64,000 bases of DNA. Origin: PALSA-612 sp963791225. Its GTDB lineage: Bacteria > Actinomycetota > Thermoleophilia > Gaiellales > Gaiellaceae. The notes under the pieces were generated by a model. It saw only the letters and a program-made list of their open reading frames with translations. It made no database searches and was not told the DNA's origin. Positions within the stretch are counted from its first letter, which is position 1. Each line of letters begins with the position of its first letter. Made by a program: the position numbers and the translations under genes. Location: NCBI GenBank assembly GCA_963791225.1, contig CAWBRV010000003.1, forward strand, positions 1,426,001 through 1,490,000, written 5' to 3'. Shown piece by piece: positions 25,819 through 34,528 of the stretch.

Positions 25819-27739
25819 CGCCGCCTCCGCCGCCGCCTCCACCGCCGCTCGAGAAGCTGCCGCCGAAGCCGCTGCTCGACGACGAGCTGGATCCCGAACT
25901 CGGGCTCGGCAGCGGCTCGAGCGCGGACGTCAGGTCGGAGGCGAGACTCGAGATGCCGAGCGACGTCGCGCCCGACCCGAGATCCGGCGACGAGCTGATC
26001 CAGTAGACGGTGCTCTCCTTCTGGAGCTCGGGCGGCATGTTGAGGTGCGCCGCCTTCAGCACCTGCTCGGCGATCCCGAACGCGATCCCGTAGACGAGAT
26101 AGCTCTCCCAGAGCTGGAGCGTCGCCGGCGGCGCGTCCTTCAGCCGCGGGAAGTCGCGGAGGTAGCGCCGGAACGCCTGCCAGCGCTGGGACTCCATCTC
26201 TGCGTCCGATGTGCGGCGCCGATAGAGCTTGACCCGGGTGGCGCCGATCAGCGTCACGACCGCATTCGGGAAGCACGCGAGACCGAGCACGAGCATGATC
26301 ACGTCGCTCCAGAGCGGCGCCGCAGCGTTGAAGCCGTTGGTCGCCACGACGACGAGGACGATGCCGGCGACCACGAAGGCGAGGGACGCCCAGCCGAGGA
26401 TCGCCCCCCCGCTGCCGGGCGCGTACCACTTCCGGCTCGCGATCGCGAGCGACAGCCGGGCGGAGAACTGCTCGAACCGCGTCGCGTTCGTGGACCGTTC
26501 GGCGAGGAAGCGGTCGCTCAGCTTCGTCAGCGCGACGGGACCGTCCGCGAGCGCGTCGTCCACGATCTCGACGACCGGCTCCTCGAACGAGGCGAGCTTG
26601 TCGCGGGTCCCGGTCGCGAGCAGCAGGTCGGGCACCGATTTCGCGTGCTTGCCGCTTCCCTGCTCGGTGGTCGTTTCCGACGACGTGTAGTCCTTGCGCC
26701 GGATCAGGTCGAACAGCGTGGCCGTGAACGCGAGCGACGACGACGTGGGCGTCTTCTGCTCGTCGATCAGCGGCAGGACGAGCGCTGGCGGCAGGTCGGT
26801 CGGGGGCTCCTGCTCGTACTCGCGGTCGTAGCCGGTCTTCGGCTCGCGCCCGTAGACGAGCCAGACGAGGAAGAGGAGCGCGAGCGCCGGCCCGAGCGCG
26901 AGCAGGACCAGGACGACGATCGTGCGCGGCAGATGGTTCAGCCAGTCGCGAACCTCGTTCCGTCCGTGCTCGTAGTTCGCGACCGCCTGCTGCTCCTCGT
27001 GGACGATCTTTGCCAGGCCCGGCCCGGCGACGACCTTCGCGCCCGCGGTCGACGTGAGGAGCGAGCGCGGAAAGACCGTGTGCAGCTCGACGTAGTGGTG
27101 CGGCGGGACGTTCGGCGCCTGCAACACCGCAGCGCCCGGGGCTCGCGCCACCGTCCCGTTGACGGTGATGGGGTGGCCCCACACGCGCAGGGGCAGCTGC
27201 CTCGTTTCGCCGGGCAGGACGATCTGGGCCGCGAGCGAGGAGAGGCCCTTGGGCCACTGATCGCCCCAGACACGCATGTTCACGTCGACCACGTCGTCGT
27301 ACGCGACGGCGAGCCCGCGGAAGCGGTAGGCGATCGTGAACGTCCGAATCGAGTCGGAGGCGAAGTGCCAGACGATCCGGACTCGATCCTCGAGCCGCGC
27401 CACGCCGAACGTGCCGGGAGCGCCCGAGCTGCCGAGCTCCGCCGAGGCTCCGGGCCTGTAGACGGTCGTGGGGAGCGCCGGGCCCGTGTCCGAGACGGCA
27501 ATCCGGTCGATCGACTCGCCCTTGCGCACCGGGATGTCCCGGTAGGCCCCGGTGAAGTTCCCGATGAAGACGAACTCGATCGCCTCGCGGACGTCGAGCG
27601 AGCCGTCAGGCTGGACGTTGGCGACGACCTGCGCCGGGCCGAGGAGATAGTCCTTGAACCCTGCCTTCGACTGGGCGGCTGCGGTGCTCGACCAGCAGAG
27701 TGCGCCGACGAGCGCGACCGCGAGGACGAGCCGGCGCAC
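25802..27739 (-). CDS. DUF2207 membrane protein, copy 1
   Basis: The 645-residue protein has a signal peptide (LVLAVALVGALCWSSTAAAQ) and an extracellular DUF2207 domain with FTGAYRDIPVRKGESIDRI and RTFTIAYRFRGLAVAYDDVVDVN. It has three to four membrane helices (near residues 270, 440 and 475) and a cytoplasmic region FTATLFDLIRRKDYTS. The tail is a glycine run ending in Ala-Trp. The paralogue upstream shares all of these. DUF2207 proteins occur beside LemA, as here. Their role is unknown. The GTG start overlaps the preceding stop. Confidence 0.88.
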   Translation of the reverse strand: MRRLVLAVALVGALCWSSTAAAQSKAGFKDYLLGPAQVVANVQPDGSLDVREAIEFVFIGNFTGAYRDIPVRKGESIDRIAVSDTGPALPTTVYRPGASAELGSSGAPGTFGVARLEDRVRIVWHFASDSIRTFTIAYRFRGLAVAYDDVVDVNMRVWGDQWPKGLSSLAAQIVLPGETRQLPLRVWGHPITVNGTVARAPGAAVLQAPNVPPHHYVELHTVFPRSLLTSTAGAKVVAGPGLAKIVHEEQQAVANYEHGRNEVRDWLNHLPRTIVVLVLLALGPALALLFLVWLVYGREPKTGYDREYEQEPPTDLPPALVLPLIDEQKTPTSSSLAFTATLFDLIRRKDYTSSETTTEQGSGKHAKSVPDLLLATGTRDKLASFEEPVVEIVDDALADGPVALTKLSDRFLAERSTNATRFEQFSARLSLAIASRKWYAPGSGGAILGWASLAFVVAGIVLVVVATNGFNAAAPLWSDVIMLVLGLACFPNAVVTLIGATRVKLYRRRTSDAEMESQRWQAFRRYLRDFPRLKDAPPATLQLWESYLVYGIAFGIAEQVLKAAHLNMPPELQKESTVYWISSSPDLGSGATSLGISSLASDLTSALEPLPSPSSGSSSSSSSGFGGSFSSGGGGGGGGGGGGAW

Positions 27740-29631
27740 TACCAGGCGCCGCCTCCGCCGCCCCCGCCGCCGCCTCCTCCGCCGCCGGAGAAGCCGCCGC
27801 CGGAGCCGCTCGAGCTAGGCGGCGAGAGCGCCGAGCCAAAGCCCGCGGAGAGATCGCCGATGGCGAGGGCGCTTGCACCGGAGCCGAGGTCGCCGTACGG
27901 CGTGATCCAGTAGATCCGGCTCTGGTCGTGCAGCTCCTGCGGCATCCGGAGCTGCGCGCCCTGGAGGACGCGTTCGGCGATCCCGAAGGCGATCCCGTAG
28001 ACGAGGAACTTCTCCCAGAGCTGCAGCGTCGCGGGCGGCGCGTCCTGCAGGCGGGGGAAGTCGGTCAGATAATGGCGGAAGGCCTGCCAGCGCTGAGCCT
28101 CGAGCTCGCCCTTCTTCGTTCGACGCCGCCAGACCTTTGCGTGCAGGAAGGCGAGAAAGAGCGCGGACGCGTTGACGATCATGCAGATGCCGATCGCCAG
28201 CAGGACGATGTCCGTCCATCGCGGCGCGGCGTCCCGCCAGCGCGTGCCGGCAATGGCGATCAGGATGGCGCCCGCAATGAGGAAGCCGACGATCGCGATC
28301 CAGGTCGCCCACGCGCCTCGCTGGACGTACCAGTTCTGCGCCCTGATCGCGGTCCCGACGCGGTTCTTGAAGGCCGTGAAGCGCTCGGCGTTCTCGGTGC
28401 GGTCGGCCTTGATGCGGTCGCGCATGTTCGACAGGCGCTCGGGGCCGGTCGCCAGGACGGCGTTGAAGACGGCCGCCACGGAGTTCTCCCACGGCTCGAG
28501 CTCCGTGCTCTGGTCGCCCGCCGAGAGCTCGAGGTCGGCCACCTGATCCTTCTTCAGGCCGCCCCAGGAGTCGTGCTCGGTGGTCACCGGCTTCGACGTG
28601 TAGTAGCCGCGCCTGATCAGGTCGAACAGCGTCGCGGTGAACTCGTTCGAGCCGGCCTCGTTCGTCTGGCGCAGGAGCGGCGGCACGAGGGCAGGAGCGC
28701 TGTCCGTCGGCGGCTCCTGCTCGTACTCGCGGTCGTAGTCGGTCTTCCGCTCGCGTCCGAAGACGAGCCAGACCGCGCCGATGATCGCGAGCGCCGGGAC
28801 GAGGCCGATCAGCGCCAGGTAGCCGGCGCTGCGGAGCCAGTGGTGCTCGGCGTCGTCGATCTGCGCCTGGTTGTCGACGTACGACTGCTCGTCGGCGACC
28901 TCCTCGTGCGTGATCTTGGCGAGCCCGTTCCCGTCGACGACCTTCGCGCCCGCGGTCGAGGTCAGAAGCGAGCGCGGGAAGACGACGCGCATCTCGACGA
29001 ACTGGTGGGCGGGGACGTTGACCGCCTGCAGCGTCGCCTGGGTCGGGAACTTCGCGGTCACGCCCTTGACCCAGCGAGGATGGCCGTAGACGCGGTAGCG
29101 CGGGCCTTTCGCCGTGCCCGGGAGCACCATCACCGCCGACAGGCGCCCGAGCGACGTCTTCCACTCGGAGCCCCAGACCTTCATGTTCACGTCGACGACG
29201 TCGTCGTACGCGACGGCGAGGCCGCGGAAGCGGTAGGCGATCGTGAACGTCCGCTGCTCGTCGAGCGCCGAGTAGTGCCAGACGACCCGCACCTTGTTCG
29301 AGTCGTGCTCGACGCCGTACTTCCCCGCCGTGTCGATGCTGCCGAGCTTGGTGTTGCCGCCGGGCGAGTACGCCTGGCCGTTCTCGGAGACGAGGACGTG
29401 GTCGATCGACTCCCCTTTGCGGAGCGGGATGTCGCGGTACGCGCCGCTGAACGGGCCGTAGAAGAAGAAGCTGATGTCCTCGCGGACGAAAAGCGAGCCG
29501 TCCTCGGCGATCCGCACGTTGACGTTCGCCTGCGTGAGTGAGTAGGACTTCGCCGCGGCCGCAGGGGCGACGACGAGCGCCGCGACGGCCGCGAGGGCCG
29601 TGGCCAGCAGGATCAGTCGGCTGCGGCTCAG
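27739..29631 (-). CDS. DUF2207 membrane protein, copy 2
   Basis: This paralogue of copy 1 (about 630 residues) shares FSGAYRDIPLRKGESIDHV, the RFRGLAVAYDDVVDVNMKVWG stretch (in two parts), FTATLFDLIRRGYYTS and the Gly-rich tail ending in Ala-Trp. The signal peptide is LILLATALAAVAALVVAPAAAAKS. No ATG/GTG/TTG precedes it closely; CTG 29631, overlapping the lemA stop as CTGA, is the likely start. The tandem duplication probably gives two subunits of one envelope complex. Confidence 0.85.
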   Translation of the reverse strand: MSRSRLILLATALAAVAALVVAPAAAAKSYSLTQANVNVRIAEDGSLFVREDISFFFYGPFSGAYRDIPLRKGESIDHVLVSENGQAYSPGGNTKLGSIDTAGKYGVEHDSNKVRVVWHYSALDEQRTFTIAYRFRGLAVAYDDVVDVNMKVWGSEWKTSLGRLSAVMVLPGTAKGPRYRVYGHPRWVKGVTAKFPTQATLQAVNVPAHQFVEMRVVFPRSLLTSTAGAKVVDGNGLAKITHEEVADEQSYVDNQAQIDDAEHHWLRSAGYLALIGLVPALAIIGAVWLVFGRERKTDYDREYEQEPPTDSAPALVPPLLRQTNEAGSNEFTATLFDLIRRGYYTSKPVTTEHDSWGGLKKDQVADLELSAGDQSTELEPWENSVAAVFNAVLATGPERLSNMRDRIKADRTENAERFTAFKNRVGTAIRAQNWYVQRGAWATWIAIVGFLIAGAILIAIAGTRWRDAAPRWTDIVLLAIGICMIVNASALFLAFLHAKVWRRRTKKGELEAQRWQAFRHYLTDFPRLQDAPPATLQLWEKFLVYGIAFGIAERVLQGAQLRMPQELHDQSRIYWITPYGDLGSGASALAIGDLSAGFGSALSPPSSSGSGGGFSGGGGGGGGGGGGGAW

Positions 29632-30299
29632 GACGACGGAGGCGACGGCGCTGCCTGGGGCGGCTCCGGAGCCGGCGGCTCCGGCGGAGGGGCCGCGTCG
29701 GGTGCCGGGGGAGCGGTCGTGTCCGAGAACGACACCTGCGGTGCCGCGCGCTCGGCGTCCTCCGTCTGGAAGTACTCGCGCGAGCGGAAGTTGAAGATGC
29801 CGGCGACGATGCTCGTCGGGACGGTCTGGAGCGCGTTGTCGTAGGTCAGCACCGTGTCGTTGTAGACCTGGCGCGCCACGGCGATGTTCGACTCGGTCTC
29901 CGACAGCTGCGCCTGGAGTTGCTGGAAGTTCTCGGTCGCGCGCAGGGTCGGGTAGTTCTCGGCGACGGCGAACAGCTTGCCGAGCGCCTGGGTCAGCACG
30001 TTCTCGGCCTGCGCCTGCGCCTGCGGGCCCTGCGCCTGCTGCGCGGCCGTGCGCGCCTGCGTCACCTCGTCGAACGTCCCGCGCTCGTGGGCGGCGTAGC
30101 CCTTCACCGTCTCGACGAGGTTCGGGATCAGGTCGTGCCGCCGCTTGAGCTGCACGTCCACCTGCGCCCACGCGTTCTCCGCGCGGTTGCGCTTGCGGAC
30201 GAGCCCGTTGTACATCCCGACGAGGATGAACGCGAACAGGACCACGATCACGATCACGACGATCGCGATGATCAGGCCCGAGCTGACCGCGAGGAGCAC
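29628..30299 (-). CDS. LemA family protein
   Basis: The 223-residue protein has an N-terminal membrane helix (LIIAIVVIVIVVLFAFILVG), then the LemA domain: YNGLVRKRNRAENAWAQVDVQLKRRHDLIPNLVETVKG (given here as adjoining parts) and helical coiled regions, NFRSREYFQ. A proline-rich tail (PPAPDAAPPPEPPAPEPP) follows. LemA proteins are membrane-anchored helical bundles of uncertain function, often beside DUF2207 or TPM genes. The start is GTG. Confidence 0.93.
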   Translation of the reverse strand: MLLAVSSGLIIAIVVIVIVVLFAFILVGMYNGLVRKRNRAENAWAQVDVQLKRRHDLIPNLVETVKGYAAHERGTFDEVTQARTAAQQAQGPQAQAQAENVLTQALGKLFAVAENYPTLRATENFQQLQAQLSETESNIAVARQVYNDTVLTYDNALQTVPTSIVAGIFNFRSREYFQTEDAERAAPQVSFSDTTAPPAPDAAPPPEPPAPEPPQAAPSPPSS

Positions 30300-30308
30300 G
30301 GGGGAACC

Positions 30309-31028
30309 CTACAACGGGGCGGGCCGGCTTGCGACCCAGATCGTGTCCTCACCGCCGTCGTACACGCGCCGGTCGAACCAGCCGTAGCAGCTCTCGATCC
30401 GGAGCCCGGCGCGTCGCAGCAGGTCGGCCCACTCACGCGGCGAGATCCACGCAAGCGTCATCGTCGACTCGTCCTCGGGCCCGCGAACGGTCAGGGTCAG
30501 GGTGCGGTCCTGCTCGTCCCAGTCCGCCCGCTCGTGGATCCCCGGCTCGCGCTCGATCCAACGGGCGTGCGTCTCGGCGATGTCGGCGGCGCTCGGGGTG
30601 AAGACGTCGAAGACGAGCCGGCCGCCCGGCAGGAGCAGGTCGCGTGCGGCCTCGAGGCCGCGCAGCCGCTCGTGGTCGTCCGGCATGTGCAGGAAGGCGC
30701 GGAACGGACAGATCACGAGGCCGACGCGCTCCTCGACCGGCGGGGTGCGGAGATCGCCGACGCGAAGGTCGACGAGGTCGGCGACGCCGGCGAGCTCGGC
30801 CTGTTCGCAGCAAACGTCGAGCATCCCCTGGCTCGAGTCGACGCCGATCACGCGGATCCCCTCGGCGGCGATCGGAACCGCGATGCGCCCGGTGCCGACG
30901 CCGAGCTCGACCACCGGCCCGCCGGCGGCGCGCGCCTCCTCCACGTAGAAGGGCACGTCCTCGACGACGCTCCTGCTCCACGGGTCGTACAGCCGCGCGA
31001 TCGCGTCGTAAGGGCTCGAATCGCTCAC
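30309..31028 (-). CDS. SAM-dependent methyltransferase
   Basis: The 239-residue class I methyltransferase has motif I VVELGVGTGRIAVP, the acidic VIGVDSSQGMLD, motif II LRVGDLRTPP and motif IV GLVICPFRAFLHM. GTG 31028 is selected because the domain begins SDSSPYDAIARLYDPW. The substrate is unknown. It shares a divergent promoter region with pheS. Confidence 0.85.
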   Translation of the reverse strand: MSDSSPYDAIARLYDPWSRSVVEDVPFYVEEARAAGGPVVELGVGTGRIAVPIAAEGIRVIGVDSSQGMLDVCCEQAELAGVADLVDLRVGDLRTPPVEERVGLVICPFRAFLHMPDDHERLRGLEAARDLLLPGGRLVFDVFTPSAADIAETHARWIEREPGIHERADWDEQDRTLTLTVRGPEDESTMTLAWISPREWADLLRRAGLRIESCYGWFDRRVYDGGEDTIWVASRPAPL

Positions 31029-31068
31029 GCCTGGATTCTCGCGGTAGACGGCGGCTATCCTCTGGCGT

Positions 31069-31143
31069 ATGAGTTGCACGCGCTCGTCGTTCCTGTTTCC
31101 CCGGCCCCGGCTCGAGTCCGGGGATCGGGGCCTGCGCGCGTAG
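31069..31143 (+). CDS. possible pheST leader peptide
   Basis: A 24-codon ORF (MSCTRSSFLFPRPRLESGDR...) begins 7 nt after TATCCT (31056-31061), consistent with a leaderless leader transcript. It has two Phe codons close together (TTC CTG TTT). GC-rich hairpins follow it (CCCCGG/CCGGGG around 31113-31131). Phe-controlled attenuation of pheST is known in enterobacteria; here it is only suggestive. Confidence 0.35.
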   Translation: MSCTRSSFLFPRPRLESGDRGLRA

Positions 31144-31208
31144 CGTCCTCCGATCCACCGGCCGGGCCGGGGCGATCCCGTCCCTTTGCCCATGCCGGAG
31201 GAATGCCT

Positions 31209-32237
31209 ATGAACGACCGAAAAGCCGATAGATTCGCCGCCGTGGACGCGGAGGCGCTGGAGAGGGAGGCGATCGCCGCCGTCGCGGCCGCCTCGACGCT
31301 GGACGAGCTCGAGGAACTGCGCGTCCGCTACCTGGGCCGCAAGAGCGCGCTCAAGCTCGCGCTCCGCGACGTGCGCGACCGCGAGACCGGCATGACGCTG
31401 AACGCGCTCCGTGACCGGCTGGAGACGTCGGTCGACGAAAAGCAGCAGAGCCTCGAACGCGCCGACCTCGAGCGCGTCTACGCCGAGAGCGCAGTCGACG
31501 TCACGCTGCCGGGCGAGGCCGTCCGCCGCGGGCGCCTCCATCTGCTCACCCAGATCCGGCGGGAGATCGAGGACATCTTCCTCGGCATGGGCTACGAGGT
31601 GTACGAAGGTGACGAGGTTGTCGACGCGTGGAGCAACTTCGACGCGCTGACGACCGACCGCGGGCACCCGTCGCGCTCGCCCAACGACACCTTCTACCTC
31701 ACGGACGACGTGCTTCTCCGCACCCACACGTCGCCCGACCAGATCCGGCTGATGGAGGCGCGGAAGCCGCCGATCTACGCGATCATGCCCGGCCGCGTCT
31801 ACCGCCGGGACACGCCCGACGCGACCCACTCGCCGACCTTCCTGCAGGTCGAAGCTCTCGTCGTCGACCGAGACATCACGCTCGCCGACCTCAAGGGCAC
31901 GGTGCTGCACTTCTTCCGGCAACTGTTCGGGCCGGCGCGCGAGGTGCGCATGCGGACGAGCTTCTTCCCGTTCACGGAGCCCTCCGTCGAGTTCGACGTC
32001 ACCTGCTTCATCTGCGACGCGCAGGGCTGCCCCGTGTGCAAGCACTCCGGCTGGATCGAGATGGGCGGCGCAGGCTGGGTCGACCCGGACGTGTTCCGGA
32101 ACGTCGGCTACGACCCGGACGAGTGGTCGGGCTTCGCCTTCGGGCTCGGCATCGAGCGGATCGCCATGCTCCGCCACGGGCTCCCCGACCTGCGCCTGTT
32201 CTGGGAGAACGACGTGCGCGTGCTAGGACAGTTTTGA
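31209..32237 (+). CDS. pheS: phenylalanyl-tRNA synthetase alpha subunit
   Basis: The 342-residue protein has an N-terminal coiled coil (LEELRVRYLGRKSALK) and class II motifs: SPNDTFYLTDDVLLRTHTS, RVYRRDTPDATHSPTF, FFPFTEPSVEFDV, and motif 3 GFAFGLGIERIAMLRHG. It charges tRNA-Phe as an alpha2beta2 enzyme. ATG 31209 has GGAGG 7 nt upstream. It overlaps pheT by four bases (TTGA). Confidence 0.97.
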   Translation: MNDRKADRFAAVDAEALEREAIAAVAAASTLDELEELRVRYLGRKSALKLALRDVRDRETGMTLNALRDRLETSVDEKQQSLERADLERVYAESAVDVTLPGEAVRRGRLHLLTQIRREIEDIFLGMGYEVYEGDEVVDAWSNFDALTTDRGHPSRSPNDTFYLTDDVLLRTHTSPDQIRLMEARKPPIYAIMPGRVYRRDTPDATHSPTFLQVEALVVDRDITLADLKGTVLHFFRQLFGPAREVRMRTSFFPFTEPSVEFDVTCFICDAQGCPVCKHSGWIEMGGAGWVDPDVFRNVGYDPDEWSGFAFGLGIERIAMLRHGLPDLRLFWENDVRVLGQF

Positions 32238-34525
32238 AGGTCCCCGTCTCCTGGCTACGCGAGTACGTCGCATTCGACCTGCCCGTGGAGGAGCTCGGCC
32301 GCCGGCTCGTGTTCACGAGTTGCGAGGTCGATCGGATCGTGCGCCGCGGCGTGCCGGACGAGAACGGCAACCTCGGTCGCTTCCGCGTCGGACGCGTGCT
32401 CGAGGCCGTGAAGCACCCGAACGCGGACCGGCTGCAGCTCTGCCAGGTGGACGTGGGCGAGGGCGAGGCGCGCCAGATCGTCTGCGGCGCGTGGAACTTC
32501 GGTGCCGGTGCCACGGTCGCCGTCGCGCTGCCCGGCGCGCGCATCGCGGGCGGGCTCGAGCTCGAGCAGCGCAAGGTGCGCGGTGAGCTGTCGGACGGGA
32601 TGATCCTGGCCGAGGACGAGATCGAGCTCGGCACCGACCACTCGGGGATCATGCTGCTCGACGAGGCCCTGGAGCCGGGAACGCCGCTCGCGGACGTGCT
32701 GCCGCTGGCGGACGAGGTGCTGGAGATCGAGACCGGCTACAACCGGCCCGACCTGACGTCGGTGTACGGGATCGCGCGGGAGGTGTCGGCCCTGCTCGAG
32801 GTCGACCTGGCCCCGCCGCCCGGGCGCGATCCCGAGCGCGTCGGCGACGAACCCGTCGACATCCGCATCGACGATCTCGAGCGCTGCCCGCGCTACATCG
32901 GTCGGCTCTTCCGCGACGTGACGGTCGGCGAGTCCCCGCCCTGGCTGAAGGCGCGACTCCTCGGCGCGGGCATGCGACCGATCTCGAACGTCGTCGACGT
33001 GACGAACTACGTCATGCTCGCGTTCGGCAGCCCGTTGCACGCGTTCGACCACGCGACACTCGCCGAGGGCCGCATCGTCGTCCGCCGCGCCGGCCCGGGC
33101 GAGCGCATCCGCACGCTCGACGGCACGGAGCGCGAGCTGACCACCGAGGAGCTCGTGATCGCCGACGCCGAGCGGCCCGTGGCCGTCGCCGGGATCATGG
33201 GCGGCGAGGAGACCGAGGTCTCGGCCGAGACCGAGGCGGTCCTGCTCGAGGCGGCGAACTTCGAGCAGCTCGGCGTCCTGCTGAGCGGCGAGCGGCTTCG
33301 CGTTCGCTCGGAGGCGCAGACGCGCTGGGAGAAGGGCGTGGCGCCCGAGGTGGCCGAGCCGGCCGCCGTCTACGCGACGCAGCTCCTCGCCGAGCTCTGC
33401 GGCGCCCGCTGGGTGGGTGAGACCGACGTGAAGGCGCCGTTCCCCGAGCGCCCTGTCATCCAGCTTCGCCCCGAGCGCGCCGGGCAGATCGTCGGCATCC
33501 CGATCCCGGCCGAAGAGCAGCGACGGCGGCTCGTGCGCCTCGGCTTCGAGGTCGCGGACGACTGGACCGTGCAGGTGCCCGCGTGGCGCGCGCGCGACGT
33601 CAAGCGCGAGATCGACCTCGTCGAGGAGGTGGCCCGCTTCCGGCTCGAGGAGGTGCCGCCGACGATGCCGGAGCGAACGGAGGTGTTCGGCCGGCTCTCG
33701 CACGAGCAGCGGCTACGCCGAGCCGTCTCCGATCTCCTCGTCGGCTGCGGGTTCGTCGAGGCGTACACGTACTCCCTGCAGCCCTCCGACCCCGACCCGG
33801 CTGCGCTCGCGCTGCCCGTCCCGCTGTCGGAGCAGCAGCGCGTGCTGCGGACCACACTCCTCCACGGCCTCGTCCGGGCCGCCCAGCACAACGTGAACGT
33901 CGGCACTCCTGAAGCGGCGCTGTTCGAAATCGCCCACGTCTACCTCCCGACCGATGGGCCGCTGCCGCGCGAGCCTTGGCGGCTGGCCGGGATCGTGCGC
34001 GGCGGCTTCTTCCGCGCCAAGGGCGTCGTCGAGGAGGTCTTCGCACTGCTGAAGGAGGAGCCCCGCTTCGAGGCGGCCAGACATCCCTTCATGGCCTCGC
34101 CCGCCTGCGCGGCGGTGCAGGGCGGCTGGGTGGCGCAGCTCGACCCGCGCCTGCTCGAGGGCGAGTGGTCGGCCTTCGAGCTCGATCTCGCCGAGGTGTT
34201 CGCGCAGGTGCCGGAGCGGATCCTCTACGAGGACGTGATCACCTTCCCCGCCGTCAAGGAAGACCTTGCGTTCGTGGCGGACGAGGCCGTGCCGGCCGGC
34301 GAGCTGATCGCGGCGGCACGGGAGGCCGCAGGGCCGGAGCTTCGCGCGATGCGCGTCTTCGACGTCTACCGCGGCGAGCAGGTGGGGCCGGGGAAGCGGT
34401 CGATCGCGTTCTCGGTCGCCTTCCAGTCGTCCGAGCGGACGCTCTCGGACGAGGACGCGGCCGTGCTGCGGGGCAGGATCGTCGCCGCGCTCCGCGAGCG
34501 CTTCGGCGCCGAACTCCGTTCCTGA
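32234..34525 (+). CDS. pheT: phenylalanyl-tRNA synthetase beta subunit
   Basis: The 763-residue protein starts with TTG. In order: tRNA-binding domain (VLEAVKHPNADRLQLCQVDVG, split at residue 70), B3/4 editing domain (GAGMRPISNVVDVTNYVML), B5, a degenerate class II core, and the C-terminal ferredoxin-like anticodon-binding domain (FDVYRGEQVGPGKRSIAFSV). Slightly short of the usual 800. It forms the heterotetramer with PheS. Confidence 0.96.
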   Translation: MKVPVSWLREYVAFDLPVEELGRRLVFTSCEVDRIVRRGVPDENGNLGRFRVGRVLEAVKHPNADRLQLCQVDVGEGEARQIVCGAWNFGAGATVAVALPGARIAGGLELEQRKVRGELSDGMILAEDEIELGTDHSGIMLLDEALEPGTPLADVLPLADEVLEIETGYNRPDLTSVYGIAREVSALLEVDLAPPPGRDPERVGDEPVDIRIDDLERCPRYIGRLFRDVTVGESPPWLKARLLGAGMRPISNVVDVTNYVMLAFGSPLHAFDHATLAEGRIVVRRAGPGERIRTLDGTERELTTEELVIADAERPVAVAGIMGGEETEVSAETEAVLLEAANFEQLGVLLSGERLRVRSEAQTRWEKGVAPEVAEPAAVYATQLLAELCGARWVGETDVKAPFPERPVIQLRPERAGQIVGIPIPAEEQRRRLVRLGFEVADDWTVQVPAWRARDVKREIDLVEEVARFRLEEVPPTMPERTEVFGRLSHEQRLRRAVSDLLVGCGFVEAYTYSLQPSDPDPAALALPVPLSEQQRVLRTTLLHGLVRAAQHNVNVGTPEAALFEIAHVYLPTDGPLPREPWRLAGIVRGGFFRAKGVVEEVFALLKEEPRFEAARHPFMASPACAAVQGGWVAQLDPRLLEGEWSAFELDLAEVFAQVPERILYEDVITFPAVKEDLAFVADEAVPAGELIAAAREAAGPELRAMRVFDVYRGEQVGPGKRSIAFSVAFQSSERTLSDEDAAVLRGRIVAALRERFGAELRS

Positions 34526-34528
34526 GCC

